Assembly (NCBI GenBank): GCA_036524115.1
Contig: DATDCY010000189.1
Location: forward strand, 1 to 12,606
Reading direction: 5' to 3'
Length of the DNA: 12,606 nt
Source of the DNA: a bacterium
Lineage (GTDB): Bacteria; JAUVQV01; DATDCY01
Below are positions 1 to 6,941 of this stretch, piece after piece. The position numbers and the translations under genes are program-made. The notes below the pieces were generated by a model. The model saw only the letters and a list, made by a program, of their open reading frames with translations, was not told the origin of the DNA and searched no databases. Each line of letters begins with the position of its first letter. The stretch's first letter is position 1.

Positions 1-155
1 GAGGCCGCCGTCAACCCCTGGCGAACGGCCGGGTTGTCGAGGAGGTATCGCGGGTCGTCGAGCTGGATGAAGGGGTGGCCGGCGACCGCCCCGAAGGCCG
101 CGGCGGTTGCGGCAAGCAGGAATGCGACAAGGATCGGCACCCGCGCGCGGCTCAC
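1..155 (-). CDS. N-terminal fragment of a probable TPR/glycosyltransferase-type membrane protein
   Basis: An open frame starts at a GTG (155-153) on the minus strand and runs off the left edge; only 51 codons are visible. After a short basic start (SRAR) comes a hydrophobic stretch at about residues 7-26 (PILVAFLLAATAAAFGAVAG), which looks like a signal anchor or first membrane helix. Next is FIQLDDPRYLLDNPAV (29-44) followed by QGLT. The pattern F-x-x-x-DD-x-x-Y-x-x-x-NP-x-V-x-x-GLT is one I associate with the N-terminus of large membrane proteins that join a PMT/ArnT-like glycosyltransferase region to TPR repeats, with the DD in the first periplasmic loop. That identification rests on this short motif only. 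There is no Shine-Dalgarno; a TATACT box lies 7 nt upstream of the start codon, so the message may be leaderless. The gene is divergent from the phosphoesterase gene. Confidence 0.6.
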   Translation of the reverse strand, partial: MSRARVPILVAFLLAATAAAFGAVAGHPFIQLDDPRYLLDNPAVRQGLTAA

Positions 156-162
156 GCCCGGT

Positions 163-168
163 AGTATA
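163..168 (-). promoter_or_regulatory. Candidate -10 box of the minus-strand membrane protein gene
   Basis: The minus strand reads TATACT (5 of 6 to the sigma-70 consensus), 7 nt before the GTG at 155. No good -35 is seen. If it is used, transcription would start at or next to the start codon. Confidence 0.35.
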
Positions 169-234
169 CGCAAGCCGCGGGCGAGGGCTCGCGCCGCGCC
201 GCCGGAATGGTGGCCGTCCGCCGGCGTTTCGCCG

Positions 235-240
235 TATACT
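235..240 (+). promoter_or_regulatory. Candidate -10 box of the phosphoesterase-cupin unit
   Basis: TATACT (5 of 6 to consensus) lies 25 nt before the GTG start at 266, leaving a short leader that contains the ribosome binding site TGGAGGGG (253-260). No convincing -35 is visible at 16-18 nt spacing. It forms a divergent pair with the minus-strand box at 163-168. Confidence 0.35.
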
Positions 241-265
241 GGCGGGCGCCAGTGGAGGGGACCGC

Positions 266-856
266 GTGCCGCTCAAGGACTACCGGAAAAAGAGGGACTT
301 CCGCCGCACGCCCGAGCCGGCCGGCGGGGAAGGGGCGGCCGCTGCGCCCCGCGGCCCCGCGGGGCTCTACGTGATCCAGAAGCACCACGCCGGCCACCTG
401 CACTACGACCTGCGCCTCGAGGCCGGCGGCGTGCTCAAGAGCTGGGCCGTGCCGAAGGGGCCGAGCCTCGACCCGGCGGAGAAGCGGCTCGCCGTGGAGG
501 TCGAGGACCACCCGCTCGACTACGCGTCCTTCGAGGGGACGATCCCGGCAGGGGAGTACGGGGCGGGCACGGTCATCGTCTGGGACCGCGGGACCTATCG
601 GCCGCAGGGCGACGCGAGCCTGGAGGCGATGCTCGAGAAGGGCGCGGTGAAGATCGAGATCGCGGGCGAGAAGCTGCGCGGGGGCTTCGCGCTCGTGCGC
701 ACGCGCTTCGGCGGGAAGAAGACGAACTGGCTGCTCATCAAGGAGAAGGACGCGGCGGCGCGCCCCGGCTCGGACGTGACGGCGGAGGCGCCGCGCTCCG
801 TGCTCTCGGGCCGCGACGTCGACGAGATTGGGGACAGGAGACAGGAGGGACGATGA
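266..856 (+). CDS. Standalone LigD-type 3'-phosphoesterase domain protein
   Basis: A 196-residue protein matching the N-terminal phosphoesterase (PE) module of bacterial NHEJ ligase LigD. In that family the PE module trims 3'-phosphate and 3'-ribonucleoside ends during break repair. Visible family features: the entry motif LKDYRKKRDFRRTPEP (3-18), then VIQKHHAGHLHYDLRLE (36-52), LKSWAVPKGPS (57-67), VEDHPLDYASFEG (79-91) and GEYGAGTVIVWD (96-107). The metal and catalytic residues of Pseudomonas LigD map with a constant offset of two: H40, H46, D48, R50, H82 and Y86. All are present, so activity is plausible. No ligase or polymerase domain is fused, and no ku gene is in view. I chose GTG 266 over the far-upstream ATG because the family motif begins at residue 3 and a strong ribosome binding site (TGGAGGGG) lies 5 nt upstream. 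The stop overlaps the cupin start (ATGA), so the two are translationally coupled. Confidence 0.88.
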   Translation: MPLKDYRKKRDFRRTPEPAGGEGAAAAPRGPAGLYVIQKHHAGHLHYDLRLEAGGVLKSWAVPKGPSLDPAEKRLAVEVEDHPLDYASFEGTIPAGEYGAGTVIVWDRGTYRPQGDASLEAMLEKGAVKIEIAGEKLRGGFALVRTRFGGKKTNWLLIKEKDAAARPGSDVTAEAPRSVLSGRDVDEIGDRRQEGR

Positions 857-1179
857 AGGCGTTCACGATCAGCGAGCACCGCCGGGGCGAGGAGTACATC
901 GTCGGCCCCAGCGCCCTCGGCAGCCGCACCACGTACCTCGTCTACAACGTCGTCGAGCCCGGGCGCAGCGCGCCGCTGAAGTCGGCCGCCGGCCACGAGG
1001 AGATCCTGCTCGTCGTGGAGGGGACGGCCCGCGTCGTGCTCGGCGACGAGGAACTCGTCCTCACGCCCGGGCAGGGTGCGTACCTCGGCGAGGCCCCCGA
1101 CGGCACGCTCTACGCCGACGGGGAGCGGGTCCGCTACGTCTGCGCCGGCGGCCACGTCCCCGGCGCGCATCATCATTAG
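853..1179 (+). CDS. Small single-domain cupin protein
   Basis: A 108-residue protein of the cupin_2 type. The core runs from about residue 28 to 80: YLVYNVVEPG, then AGHEEILLVVEGTARVVLG, then a turn and LVLTPGQGAYLGE. The GxxxxxxEGxxxxxxG-PGQ layout is that of a double-stranded beta barrel. The usual metal set is incomplete: only H48 stands in motif 1 instead of HxH, and the motif 2 His is missing, so metal-dependent catalysis is doubtful and a sugar- or ligand-binding or structural role is as likely. The C-terminus is a natural HHH. The start at 853 overlaps the preceding stop by 4 nt and has AGGAGGGA (842-849) just upstream. The pairing with the phosphoesterase suggests co-expression, but nothing in the sequence shows a shared function. 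Substrate unknown. Confidence 0.8.
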   Translation: MKAFTISEHRRGEEYIVGPSALGSRTTYLVYNVVEPGRSAPLKSAAGHEEILLVVEGTARVVLGDEELVLTPGQGAYLGEAPDGTLYADGERVRYVCAGGHVPGAHHH

Positions 1180-1319
1180 GCCTCGGGCTGCGGGAGGCCC
1201 TTTCGCGCCCCAGCGGCGTTGGACCTCGCTTCGCTCGGCGGCGGCCACCAGGCCGCCTCCTCGCGACCTGCGGTCCTGCCTTGCTGGGACACGAAATGAC
1301 GCTCCCGCAGGACCGAGGC
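1180..1319 (+). repeat. ACCA-loop palindromic repeat, copy 1
   Basis: A long imperfect hairpin starting directly after the cupin stop. The outer arms pair almost perfectly: GCCTCGG (1180-1186) with CCGAGGC (1313-1319), and CTGCGGGAG (1188-1196) with CTCCCGCAG (1302-1310). Inside, TTTCG-x-G-x-CCCAGC pairs with GCTGGG-x-C-x-CGAAA. The tip is GGCGGCC-ACCA-GGCCGCC (1240-1257), a perfect 7-bp stem with a 4-nt loop. Related copies lie at about 1411-1560 and at 6753-6879. Position and fold would suit a transcription stop for the upstream unit, but there is no T-tract. Confidence 0.75.
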
Positions 1320-1335
1320 AGCACGTTTCAGTCCG

Positions 1336-1603
1336 TTGCCAGGACGAAAGATCCCGCGCGTGCCTGGCCGCGGGCAGCGAATCCACGTGCCTGATGACGC
1401 TCCCGAAGCGCCGGGCCAGCCAATTCCCGGGAGGCCCTTTCGCGCCCCAGCGGCGTTGCTCCTCGCCTCGCTCGTGCGGCGTACACCAGTACGCCTCCTC
1501 GCGGGCTTGTCGCGGCCTTGCCAGGACGAAAGATCCCGCGCGTGCCTGGCCGCGGGCAGCGAATCCACGTGCCGGACGACGCTCCCGCAGGACCGAGGCA
1601 GCA
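1336..1603 (+). repeat. Duplicated arm: 56-bp and 26-bp direct repeats
   Basis: The 56 bases at 1336-1391 recur without a mismatch at 1518-1573; both begin TTGCCAGGACGAAAGATCCC. A second direct repeat of 26 bp, starting GACGCTCCCGCAGG, occurs at 1298-1323 and 1578-1603. A third match, about 31 bp starting CGGGAGGCCC, occurs at 1191-1221 and 1428-1458. These are arms of the ACCA-loop element. The array is best read as one complete element, a leftover right arm, and a second element, produced by duplication or insertion of one copy next to another. Confidence 0.8.
1411..1560 (+). repeat. ACCA-loop palindromic repeat, copy 2
   Basis: The tip is GGCGTAC-ACCA-GTACGCC (1478-1495), a perfect 7-bp stem with the same loop as the other two copies but a different stem sequence. 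The left flank shares CGGGAGGCCC and GCGGCGTTG with copy 1; the right flank has GCCTTGCCAGGACGAAAG. Arms pair less completely than in copy 1 (CTTTCG with CGAAAG, CGGGA with TCCCG, GGCCAG with CTGGCC), so the outer limits are approximate. Confidence 0.65.
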
Positions 1604-1657
1604 GGTGCCCGGGCCCTTCCCGGTGATGCGTTTTCTCCGGCGTCGGGTGTGGGATTC

Positions 1658-1687
1658 TTGACAGGCCGCGCCGCGGCGTGATACGAA
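1658..1687 (+). promoter_or_regulatory. Probable promoter of the lysine/DAP operon
   Basis: A perfect -35 TTGACA (1658-1663) is followed after 18 nt by a weak TACGAA (1682-1687), preceded by TG at 1679-1680 as in an extended -10. Transcription would start at about 1693-1695, only 6-8 nt before the lysA ATG, and the region between lacks a Shine-Dalgarno. The operon may therefore begin with a leaderless or nearly leaderless message. Confidence 0.5.
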
Positions 1688-1700
1688 ATCTCACTTTACT

Positions 1701-2984
1701 ATGAACCACTTTCACGTTCGCGACGACGAGCTCTGGTGCGAGGAGGTCCCGCTTCGCGCCCTGGCGCAGGAGTGCGGCACGCCGCTGTACGTCTACAGCC
1801 ACGCCACGCTCCAGCGCCACTTCGCCGCCTTCGACGGGGCGTTCGCCGACGTCCCGCACCTGACCTGCTACGCCGTCAAGGCGAACTCGAACCTGGCGCT
1901 GCTCGGCCTGCTCGCCGGCTGGGGCGCGGGGATGGACGTGGTCTCCGGCGGGGAGCTGTTCCGGGCGCTGCGCGCCGGCTGCGACCCGAAGAAGATCGTC
2001 TACGCCGGGGTCGGCAAGACCGCGCGCGAGATCGCCGAGGCGCTGCGCGCCGGCATCCTCATGTTCAACGTCGAGTCCCTCGACGAGCTGCGGCAGATCG
2101 ACCGCGTCGCCGGGGAGCTGGGGCTGCGCGCGCCGATCGCCCTGCGCGTGAACCCGGCGATCGACCCGCTCACGCACAAGTACATCGCGACGGGGCTCAA
2201 GGAGAGCAAGTTCGGCATCGAGGCCGAGAAGGTCCTCGAGACCTACCGCGAGGCGCTCACGCTCGGTCACGTCGACGTGGTGGGGATCCACTGCCACATC
2301 GGCTCGCAGATCACGCAGGTCGGCCCGTTCCGCGCGGCGGTCGACAAGATCGCCGAGCTGGTCCGCGAGGTGCGCGCGCTCGGCGCGGACCTGCGCCACG
2401 TCGACATCGGCGGCGGCCTCGGCATCAACTACAACGAGGAGGAGCCGCCCGAGCCGGGGCAGCTCTCGGCGGAGATCCTGCCGGTGCTGCGCGAGATCGG
2501 CGCGACGGTCGTCACGGAGCCGGGCCGCGTCATCGTCGGCAACGCCGGGGCGCTGATCGCGCGGGTCATCTACCGCAAGTACACCAGCGCGAAGAGCTTC
2601 CTCATCGTGGATGCCGGCATGAACGACCTGGTGCGCCCGAGCCTCTACGGCTCGTATCACCGCATCGTGCCGCTGGCGAAGACCCCGGGCACGCGCTGGC
2701 AGATGGATGTCGTCGGCCCGATCTGCGAGTCCGGCGACTTCCTCGCCAAGGACCGCGAGCTGCCGGCGGTGCCGCCGGGCGAGTGCGTCGCGGTGCTCTC
2801 GGCGGGCGCCTACGGCTTCGCGATGAGCTCGAACTACAACTCGCGGCCCCGCGCAGCGGAGGTGCTCGTCCGCGGCGGCTCGTACGCGGTCATCCGCGCG
2901 CGCGAGGGCTACGAGGACCTCGTGCGGGGCGAAGCCGCGCCCGCCGCCGGCCCGCTCGATTTCCGCGCGCCGGCCGCCCGGTGA
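1701..2984 (+). CDS. lysA: Diaminopimelate decarboxylase
   Basis: A 427-residue PLP enzyme of the alanine-racemase-fold group that decarboxylates meso-diaminopimelate to L-lysine, the last step of lysine synthesis. Visible features: GTPLYVYS (26-33) at the start of the barrel; the PLP lysine K60 in [13 protein letters not shown] (199-203); the phosphate-binding GGGLG (237-241); the catalytic CESGD (342-346), with C342 contributed across the dimer; and [12 protein letters not shown] with Y371 near the C-terminus. Length is usual for the family. The start [18 protein letters not shown] is the normal family N-terminus. No Shine-Dalgarno precedes it (see promoter). It heads a five-gene operon in which the four following genes make its substrate. 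The gap to dapF is 26 nt. Confidence 0.97.
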   Translation: MNHFHVRDDELWCEEVPLRALAQECGTPLYVYSHATLQRHFAAFDGAFADVPHLTCYAVKANSNLALLGLLAGWGAGMDVVSGGELFRALRAGCDPKKIVYAGVGKTAREIAEALRAGILMFNVESLDELRQIDRVAGELGLRAPIALRVNPAIDPLTHKYIATGLKESKFGIEAEKVLETYREALTLGHVDVVGIHCHIGSQITQVGPFRAAVDKIAELVREVRALGADLRHVDIGGGLGINYNEEEPPEPGQLSAEILPVLREIGATVVTEPGRVIVGNAGALIARVIYRKYTSAKSFLIVDAGMNDLVRPSLYGSYHRIVPLAKTPGTRWQMDVVGPICESGDFLAKDRELPAVPPGECVAVLSAGAYGFAMSSNYNSRPRAAEVLVRGGSYAVIRAREGYEDLVRGEAAPAAGPLDFRAPAAR

Positions 2985-3010
2985 CGGGGAGCACGCTCCG
3001 GAGTCCCGCC

Positions 3011-3871
3011 ATGGCGCCCCTTTCCTTCTGGAAGATGAGCGGCAGCGGCAACGACTTCATCCTCGTCGACAACCGCCGCGGCGCCGTCCCGGCCGGCGAG
3101 GGTGCCGCGCTGGCGCGCCGCCTCTGCGCGCGCGGGTTCTCGGTCGGCGCCGACGGGCTGATCCTCATCGAGCGCTCGCGCGAGGCGGACTTCGCCTGGC
3201 GTTTCCACAACGCCGACGGCAGCGAGGCCGCGATGTGCGGCAACGGCGGGCGCTGCGCGGCGCGGTTCGCCTTCCTGCGGAAGATCGCCCCCGCGCGCAT
3301 GCGCTTTCTCACGGGCGCCGGGCTCATCCGCGCCGAGGTGCGCGGCGAGCGGGTCAAGCTCGAGCTGCCGCCGCCGGCCGGGTACCGCGAGGCCGTGCCC
3401 GTCGAGATCGCCGGAAACCCCGTCGAGGCCGGCTTCATCGTGGTCGGCGTTCCCCACGCGGTGCTGCACGCCGAGAGCCTCGAGAGCGTCCCGGTTGCCG
3501 AGTGGGGGCGGCCCCTGCGCCACCACGCGGCGTTCGGGCCGGCGGGCGCCAACGTCAACTTCTTCCGGGTCGAGGGGCCGCACGCGCTGCGGGTGCGGAC
3601 CTACGAGCGCGGCGTCGAGGGGGAGACGCACGCCTGCGGCACCGGTTCGGTGGCGACGGTGCTGGTTGCGGCCGCCGCGGGGCTCGTGAGCAGCCCGGTG
3701 ACGGTGACCACGAGCGGGGGCGAGAAGCTGCGGGTCTACTTCCGCCGCCGGGCGGGGGAGTTCGCGGAGGTCTTCCTCGAGGGGAGGGCCGACGTGGTGT
3801 ACGAGGGCAGGCTCTGGGAGGCGCCCGCCGCGCCCGCGAGGGCGAAGCGGCGGGGCCGGGAAGGGAGATGA
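3011..3871 (+). CDS. dapF: Diaminopimelate epimerase
   Basis: A 286-residue cofactor-independent epimerase converting LL-DAP to meso-DAP, the form used by LysA and for peptidoglycan. The two catalytic cysteines are in their family motifs: C76 in MCGNGGRC (75-82) and C209 in HACGTGS (207-213). Other landmarks are KMSGSGNDFILVDNR (8-22), GADGLILIE (46-54), FHNADGSEA (65-73) and ANVNFF. The start ATG 3011 has CGGAG 7 nt upstream. The last residues are an extra basic tail (RAKRRGREGR) after the normal end of the fold. The reading end overlaps the region of the next start, so dapA is probably translationally coupled. Confidence 0.97.
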   Translation: MAPLSFWKMSGSGNDFILVDNRRGAVPAGEGAALARRLCARGFSVGADGLILIERSREADFAWRFHNADGSEAAMCGNGGRCAARFAFLRKIAPARMRFLTGAGLIRAEVRGERVKLELPPPAGYREAVPVEIAGNPVEAGFIVVGVPHAVLHAESLESVPVAEWGRPLRHHAAFGPAGANVNFFRVEGPHALRVRTYERGVEGETHACGTGSVATVLVAAAAGLVSSPVTVTTSGGEKLRVYFRRRAGEFAEVFLEGRADVVYEGRLWEAPAAPARAKRRGREGR

Positions 3872-3876
3872 GCGAG

Positions 3877-4752
3877 ATGTTCACCGGTTCCATGACCGCG
3901 CTGGTCACTCCGATCCGCGACGGCGAGTTCGACGAGCGGGCCTTCCGCGAGCTGATCGAGTTCCAGATCGCGGAGGGGACGGACGGCCTCGTGCCCTGCG
4001 GCACGACGGGCGAGTCGGCGACGCTCTCGCACGAGGAGCACGACCGTGTCGTCGAGGTCTGCGTCCAGGCCGTGCGGGGCCGCGTGCCCGTCATCGCCGG
4101 CGCGGGCTCGAACTCCACGCGCGAGGCGCTGCGCCTGACCCGGCACGCGAAGGAGGTCGGCGCCAGCGCGGCGCTGCTGATCACGCCGTACTACAACAAG
4201 CCGACGCAGGAGGGGCTCTTCCGCCACTTCGCGCACGTCGCCGAGCGCGTCGACATCCCGATCGTGCTCTACAACGTCCCGGGGCGCACGGGCGTGAACC
4301 TGCTGCCGGAGACGGTGGCGCGCCTCGCCGCGATCCCGAACATCGTCGCGATCAAGGAGGCCACCGCGGACCTGCGCCAGGCCAGCCGCATCATCGAGCT
4401 CTGCGGCGACTCGATCACGGTGATCTCGGGCGACGACTTCACCGTGCTGCCGATGCTCTCGATCGGCGGCAAGGGCGTGATCTCGGTCGTCTCCAACATC
4501 GCGCCCGGGCTCATGGCGCGCCTCTGCGACTCCTTCTTCGCCGGCGACCTGGCCGGGGCGCGCGACGCGCACTACCGGCTCTTCCCGCTCTCGGAGGCGA
4601 TGTTCATCGAGACCAACCCGATCCCCGTCAAGACCGCCCTCGGGATCATGGGGCGGATCGTGCCGGAGTTCCGGCTGCCGCTCTGCCCGATGGGCGAGAA
4701 GAACCGCGAGCGGCTCGAGGCCGCGCTGCGGGCCGCCGGCCTCGTCGGCTGA
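3877..4752 (+). CDS. dapA: 4-hydroxy-tetrahydrodipicolinate synthase
   Basis: A 291-residue class I aldolase-type enzyme condensing pyruvate with aspartate semialdehyde, the committed step to DAP and lysine. The Schiff-base lysine K160 lies in AIKEATADLRQ; Y132 in YNVPGRTG, T43/T44 in CGTTGES and R137 complete the known catalytic set, each one less than the E. coli number. TPYYNKP (loop contacting the neighbouring subunit) is also present. I prefer ATG 3877 (MFTGSMTALVTP, the same N-terminus as E. coli DapA) because AAGGGAG lies 9 nt upstream. The in-frame ATG at 3868 would add three residues and overlap the dapF stop, but its ribosome site would abut the start codon. The gap to dapB is 11 nt. 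Confidence 0.96.
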   Translation: MFTGSMTALVTPIRDGEFDERAFRELIEFQIAEGTDGLVPCGTTGESATLSHEEHDRVVEVCVQAVRGRVPVIAGAGSNSTREALRLTRHAKEVGASAALLITPYYNKPTQEGLFRHFAHVAERVDIPIVLYNVPGRTGVNLLPETVARLAAIPNIVAIKEATADLRQASRIIELCGDSITVISGDDFTVLPMLSIGGKGVISVVSNIAPGLMARLCDSFFAGDLAGARDAHYRLFPLSEAMFIETNPIPVKTALGIMGRIVPEFRLPLCPMGEKNRERLEAALRAAGLVG

Positions 4753-4763
4753 AGGAGCGCGCG

Positions 4764-5573
4764 ATGGAGCGGGTTCGCGCAGTGGTGGCCGGCGCCGGCG
4801 GGCGCATGGGCCAGCGGATCGTCGCGGCGCTCGACGGGCAGGCGGGGATCGCGCTCGCCGGGGCGTTCGAGCGCGCGGGGCACCCCGGGCTCGGGTGCGA
4901 CGCGGGCGTGGCGGCGGGCACGCGCGCCACGGGCGTCGTGATCGAGGAGGGGATCGAGCGGGTGCTGCCGGCCGGGGACGTGCTCATCGACTTCACGGCG
5001 CCGGAGGCCTCGCTGCGCCACGTGGAGGCCGCGCTGCGCCTCGACAAGGCGGTCGTGCTCGGCACGACCGGGATGGATGCGGCGCAGCTGGCGGCGCTCG
5101 AGAAGGCGTCGCGCAAGATCCCGATCGTGTTCGCGCCCAACATGAGCGTCGGCGTCAACCTGCTCTTCAAGGTCCTCGCGGACGTGGCCGCGGTGCTCGG
5201 CGACGCCTACGACGTGGAGATCGTCGAGGCGCACCACCGCTTCAAGAAGGACGCGCCCTCGGGGACGGCCAAGAAGATGGCGCAGGTGATCGCCGAGACG
5301 CTGCGGCGCGACCTGGACAAGGTCGCGGTGCCGGGGCGCTCGGGGATGGTCGGCGAGCGCAAGCCCGAGGAGATCGGGATCCTCGCGGTGCGCGGCGGCG
5401 ACATCGTCGGCGACCACACGGTGATCTTCGCGGGCCTCGGCGAGCGCGTCGAGATCACGCACCGGGCCCACTCGCGCGACACGTTCGCCCGCGGCGCGGT
5501 GCGGGCCGCCGGCTGGGTGGTCGGCCGCGTCCCGGGCCTCTACGACATGATGGACGTTCTCGGACTGAAATAG
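4764..5573 (+). CDS. dapB: 4-hydroxy-tetrahydrodipicolinate reductase
   Basis: A 269-residue NAD(P)H-dependent reductase acting on the DapA product to give tetrahydrodipicolinate. The nucleotide-binding motif GAGGRMG is at residues 10-16. The signature EAHHRFKKDAPSGTAKKM begins near residue 155, with H157 and K161 equivalent to E. coli H159 and K163. GTTG in the first third, APNMSVGVN and the substrate-loop region with GDIVGDHTVIFAG are also as expected. The start has GAAGGAG (4751-4757) at a 6-nt spacing. The stop TAG is part of the ribosome binding site of dapL (TAGGAGA), so the two genes are tightly coupled. Confidence 0.97.
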   Translation: MERVRAVVAGAGGRMGQRIVAALDGQAGIALAGAFERAGHPGLGCDAGVAAGTRATGVVIEEGIERVLPAGDVLIDFTAPEASLRHVEAALRLDKAVVLGTTGMDAAQLAALEKASRKIPIVFAPNMSVGVNLLFKVLADVAAVLGDAYDVEIVEAHHRFKKDAPSGTAKKMAQVIAETLRRDLDKVAVPGRSGMVGERKPEEIGILAVRGGDIVGDHTVIFAGLGERVEITHRAHSRDTFARGAVRAAGWVVGRVPGLYDMMDVLGLK

Positions 5574-5581
5574 GAGACCAG

Positions 5582-6754
5582 ATGACCGACTTCTCGCCGC
5601 GGCTCTCGCAGAACCTCGCCAAGCTCCCCCCCTACCTCTTCGCGCGCATCGACGCCCTCAAGGCCGAGGCGAAGGCGAAGGGCGCCGACCTCATCGACGT
5701 ATCCATCGGCGACCCGGACCAGCCGACCTTCAGGCACATCGTCAAGGAGGCGAAGGCGGCCGCGGCGGCGCTCGAGAACAACCAGTACCCCTCGTACACC
5801 GGCAAGCTCTCCTTCCGCGCGGCGGTCGCGCAGTGGTACCAGGCGCGCTTTTCCGTGACGCTCGACCCCGCGACGGAAGTGCTGACGCTGATCGGCTCCA
5901 AGGAGGGCATCGGCCACATCCCCTTCGCCTTCCTCGACCCGGGGGACGTCGTGCTCGTGCCGAACCCCGGCTACCCGGTCTACAACGCCGCGACGATCCT
6001 CGCCGGCGGCGTGCCCCACATGCTGCCGCTGACGAAGAAGAACGACTTCCTGCCCGACCTCGACGCGGTCCCGGGCGACGTCGCGCGGCGGGCCAAGCTG
6101 CTGTTCCTCAACTACCCGAACAACCCGACCGCGGCCGTCGCGGACCTGGAGTTCTACCGGAAGGTCGTGGACTTCGCGCGCCGCACGGGCGTCATCGTCT
6201 GCCACGACGCGGCGTACTCGGAGATGTACTACGACGGCGCGAAGCCGCCGTCCTTCCTGGAGGTCGAGGGGGCCAAGGAGGTCGGCATCGAGTTCCACTC
6301 GCTCTCGAAGACCTACAACATGACCGGCTGGCGCATCGGGTTCGCGGTCGGCAACGCGAGCGTCGTCAAGGGGCTCGGGCACATCAAGGCCAACGTCGAC
6401 TCCGGGGCCTTCGGGGCCGTCCAGGACGCCGGGATCGCCGCGCTCACCGGCGACCAGAAGCCCGTCGAGAAGATGCGCCGGCTCTACCAGAGGCGGCGCA
6501 ACGTGCTCTACCGCGGGCTGCGCCGGCTCGGCCTGAAGCTCAAGAAGCCGCAGGCGAGCTTCTACGTCTGGTGCGAGGTGCCCACGGGGCACACCTCCGA
6601 GTCGTTCTCGTCGCTGCTGCTCGAGAGGGCCGCCGTGGTCTGCACGCCCGGCAACGGCTTCGGCGAGCACGGCGAGGGGTACGTCCGCTTCGCGCTGACC
6701 GTGGACGCGCCGCGGCTCGAGGAGGCCGTCGAGCGCATCGGCAAGGTGCTGTAG
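5582..6754 (+). CDS. dapL: LL-diaminopimelate aminotransferase
   Basis: A 390-residue class I/II PLP aminotransferase that converts tetrahydrodipicolinate plus glutamate directly to LL-DAP, bypassing the succinylase or acetylase steps. Features: IDVSIGDPDQPT near the N-terminus, YPSYTG, GSKEGIGHIP, NPGYPVY, NYPNNPT, CHDAAYSEMYYDG and the PLP lysine K243 in SLSKTYNMTGWR. The assignment as DapL rather than a generic aspartate aminotransferase-like enzyme rests on the GSKEGI and SIGDPD style and on its place directly after dapB in an operon with no dapC, dapD or dapE. The start has AGGAG 5 nt upstream, overlapping the dapB stop. The last two bases of the TAG stop lie in the left arm of a palindromic repeat (6753-6879). 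Confidence 0.93.
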   Translation: MTDFSPRLSQNLAKLPPYLFARIDALKAEAKAKGADLIDVSIGDPDQPTFRHIVKEAKAAAAALENNQYPSYTGKLSFRAAVAQWYQARFSVTLDPATEVLTLIGSKEGIGHIPFAFLDPGDVVLVPNPGYPVYNAATILAGGVPHMLPLTKKNDFLPDLDAVPGDVARRAKLLFLNYPNNPTAAVADLEFYRKVVDFARRTGVIVCHDAAYSEMYYDGAKPPSFLEVEGAKEVGIEFHSLSKTYNMTGWRIGFAVGNASVVKGLGHIKANVDSGAFGAVQDAGIAALTGDQKPVEKMRRLYQRRRNVLYRGLRRLGLKLKKPQASFYVWCEVPTGHTSESFSSLLLERAAVVCTPGNGFGEHGEGYVRFALTVDAPRLEEAVERIGKVL

Positions 6755-6879
6755 CCGGGCGCTGAAAACGGCCCGTCTGCGGCGTTGCACTCCTCGTGTC
6801 TGCCTGCGGCGGGCACCAGCCCGCCTCAGCATCCACTTCGTCGTGCGCCTTGCATCCGGACCGTTTTGAGCGCCCGGCT
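6753..6879 (+). repeat. ACCA-loop palindromic repeat, copy 3
   Basis: The outer arms are 23 nt each (6753-6775 and 6857-6879) with two mismatches: CCGGGCGCT-x-AAAACGG-x-CCG pairs with CGG-x-CCGTTTT-x-AGCGCCCGG. The tip is GGCGGGC-ACCA-GCCCGCC (6808-6825). The flanks keep GCGGCGTTG on the left and GCCTTGC on the right, as in copies 1 and 2. The element overlaps the dapL stop codon. The AAAA/TTTT segments in the arms could let it act as a two-way transcription stop; that is inference. Confidence 0.75.
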
Positions 6880-6941
6880 GGGCAAAGGCGGGACGGGTCG
6901 TATCCGGTGCCCACCCTCGGAACTGCATCGTCATGAGCACA

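Noticed and set aside
34-852. Long + strand frame upstream of the cupin start
   Set aside because: It runs out of frame through the phosphoesterase gene and is Arg/Gly-rich. Only the part from ATG 853 has cupin motifs and a ribosome site.
1168-1176. C-terminal HHH of the cupin as an engineered tag or vector remnant
   Set aside because: Only three histidines, and the surrounding sequence is ordinary genomic DNA continuing into native repeats.
1240-1495. Integron attC sites
   Set aside because: The hairpins lack the attC core-site pattern (RYYYAAC and GTTRRRY at the ends), and no integrase or cassette structure is present.
1336-1603. Possible CRISPR array from the direct repeats
   Set aside because: Only two copies of the 56-bp unit, 182 bp apart, and the interval holds related hairpin arms rather than unique spacers.
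1620-1700. Lysine riboswitch upstream of lysA
   Set aside because: The predicted transcript leader is under 10 nt, and the upstream sequence shows repeat arms rather than a lysine-aptamer layout.
1176-2660. 494-aa minus-strand open frame opposite lysA
   Set aside because: It lies mostly antisense to a well-supported lysA. The translation is Asp/Arg/Val/Leu-rich low-information sequence typical of the reverse strand of GC-rich genes.
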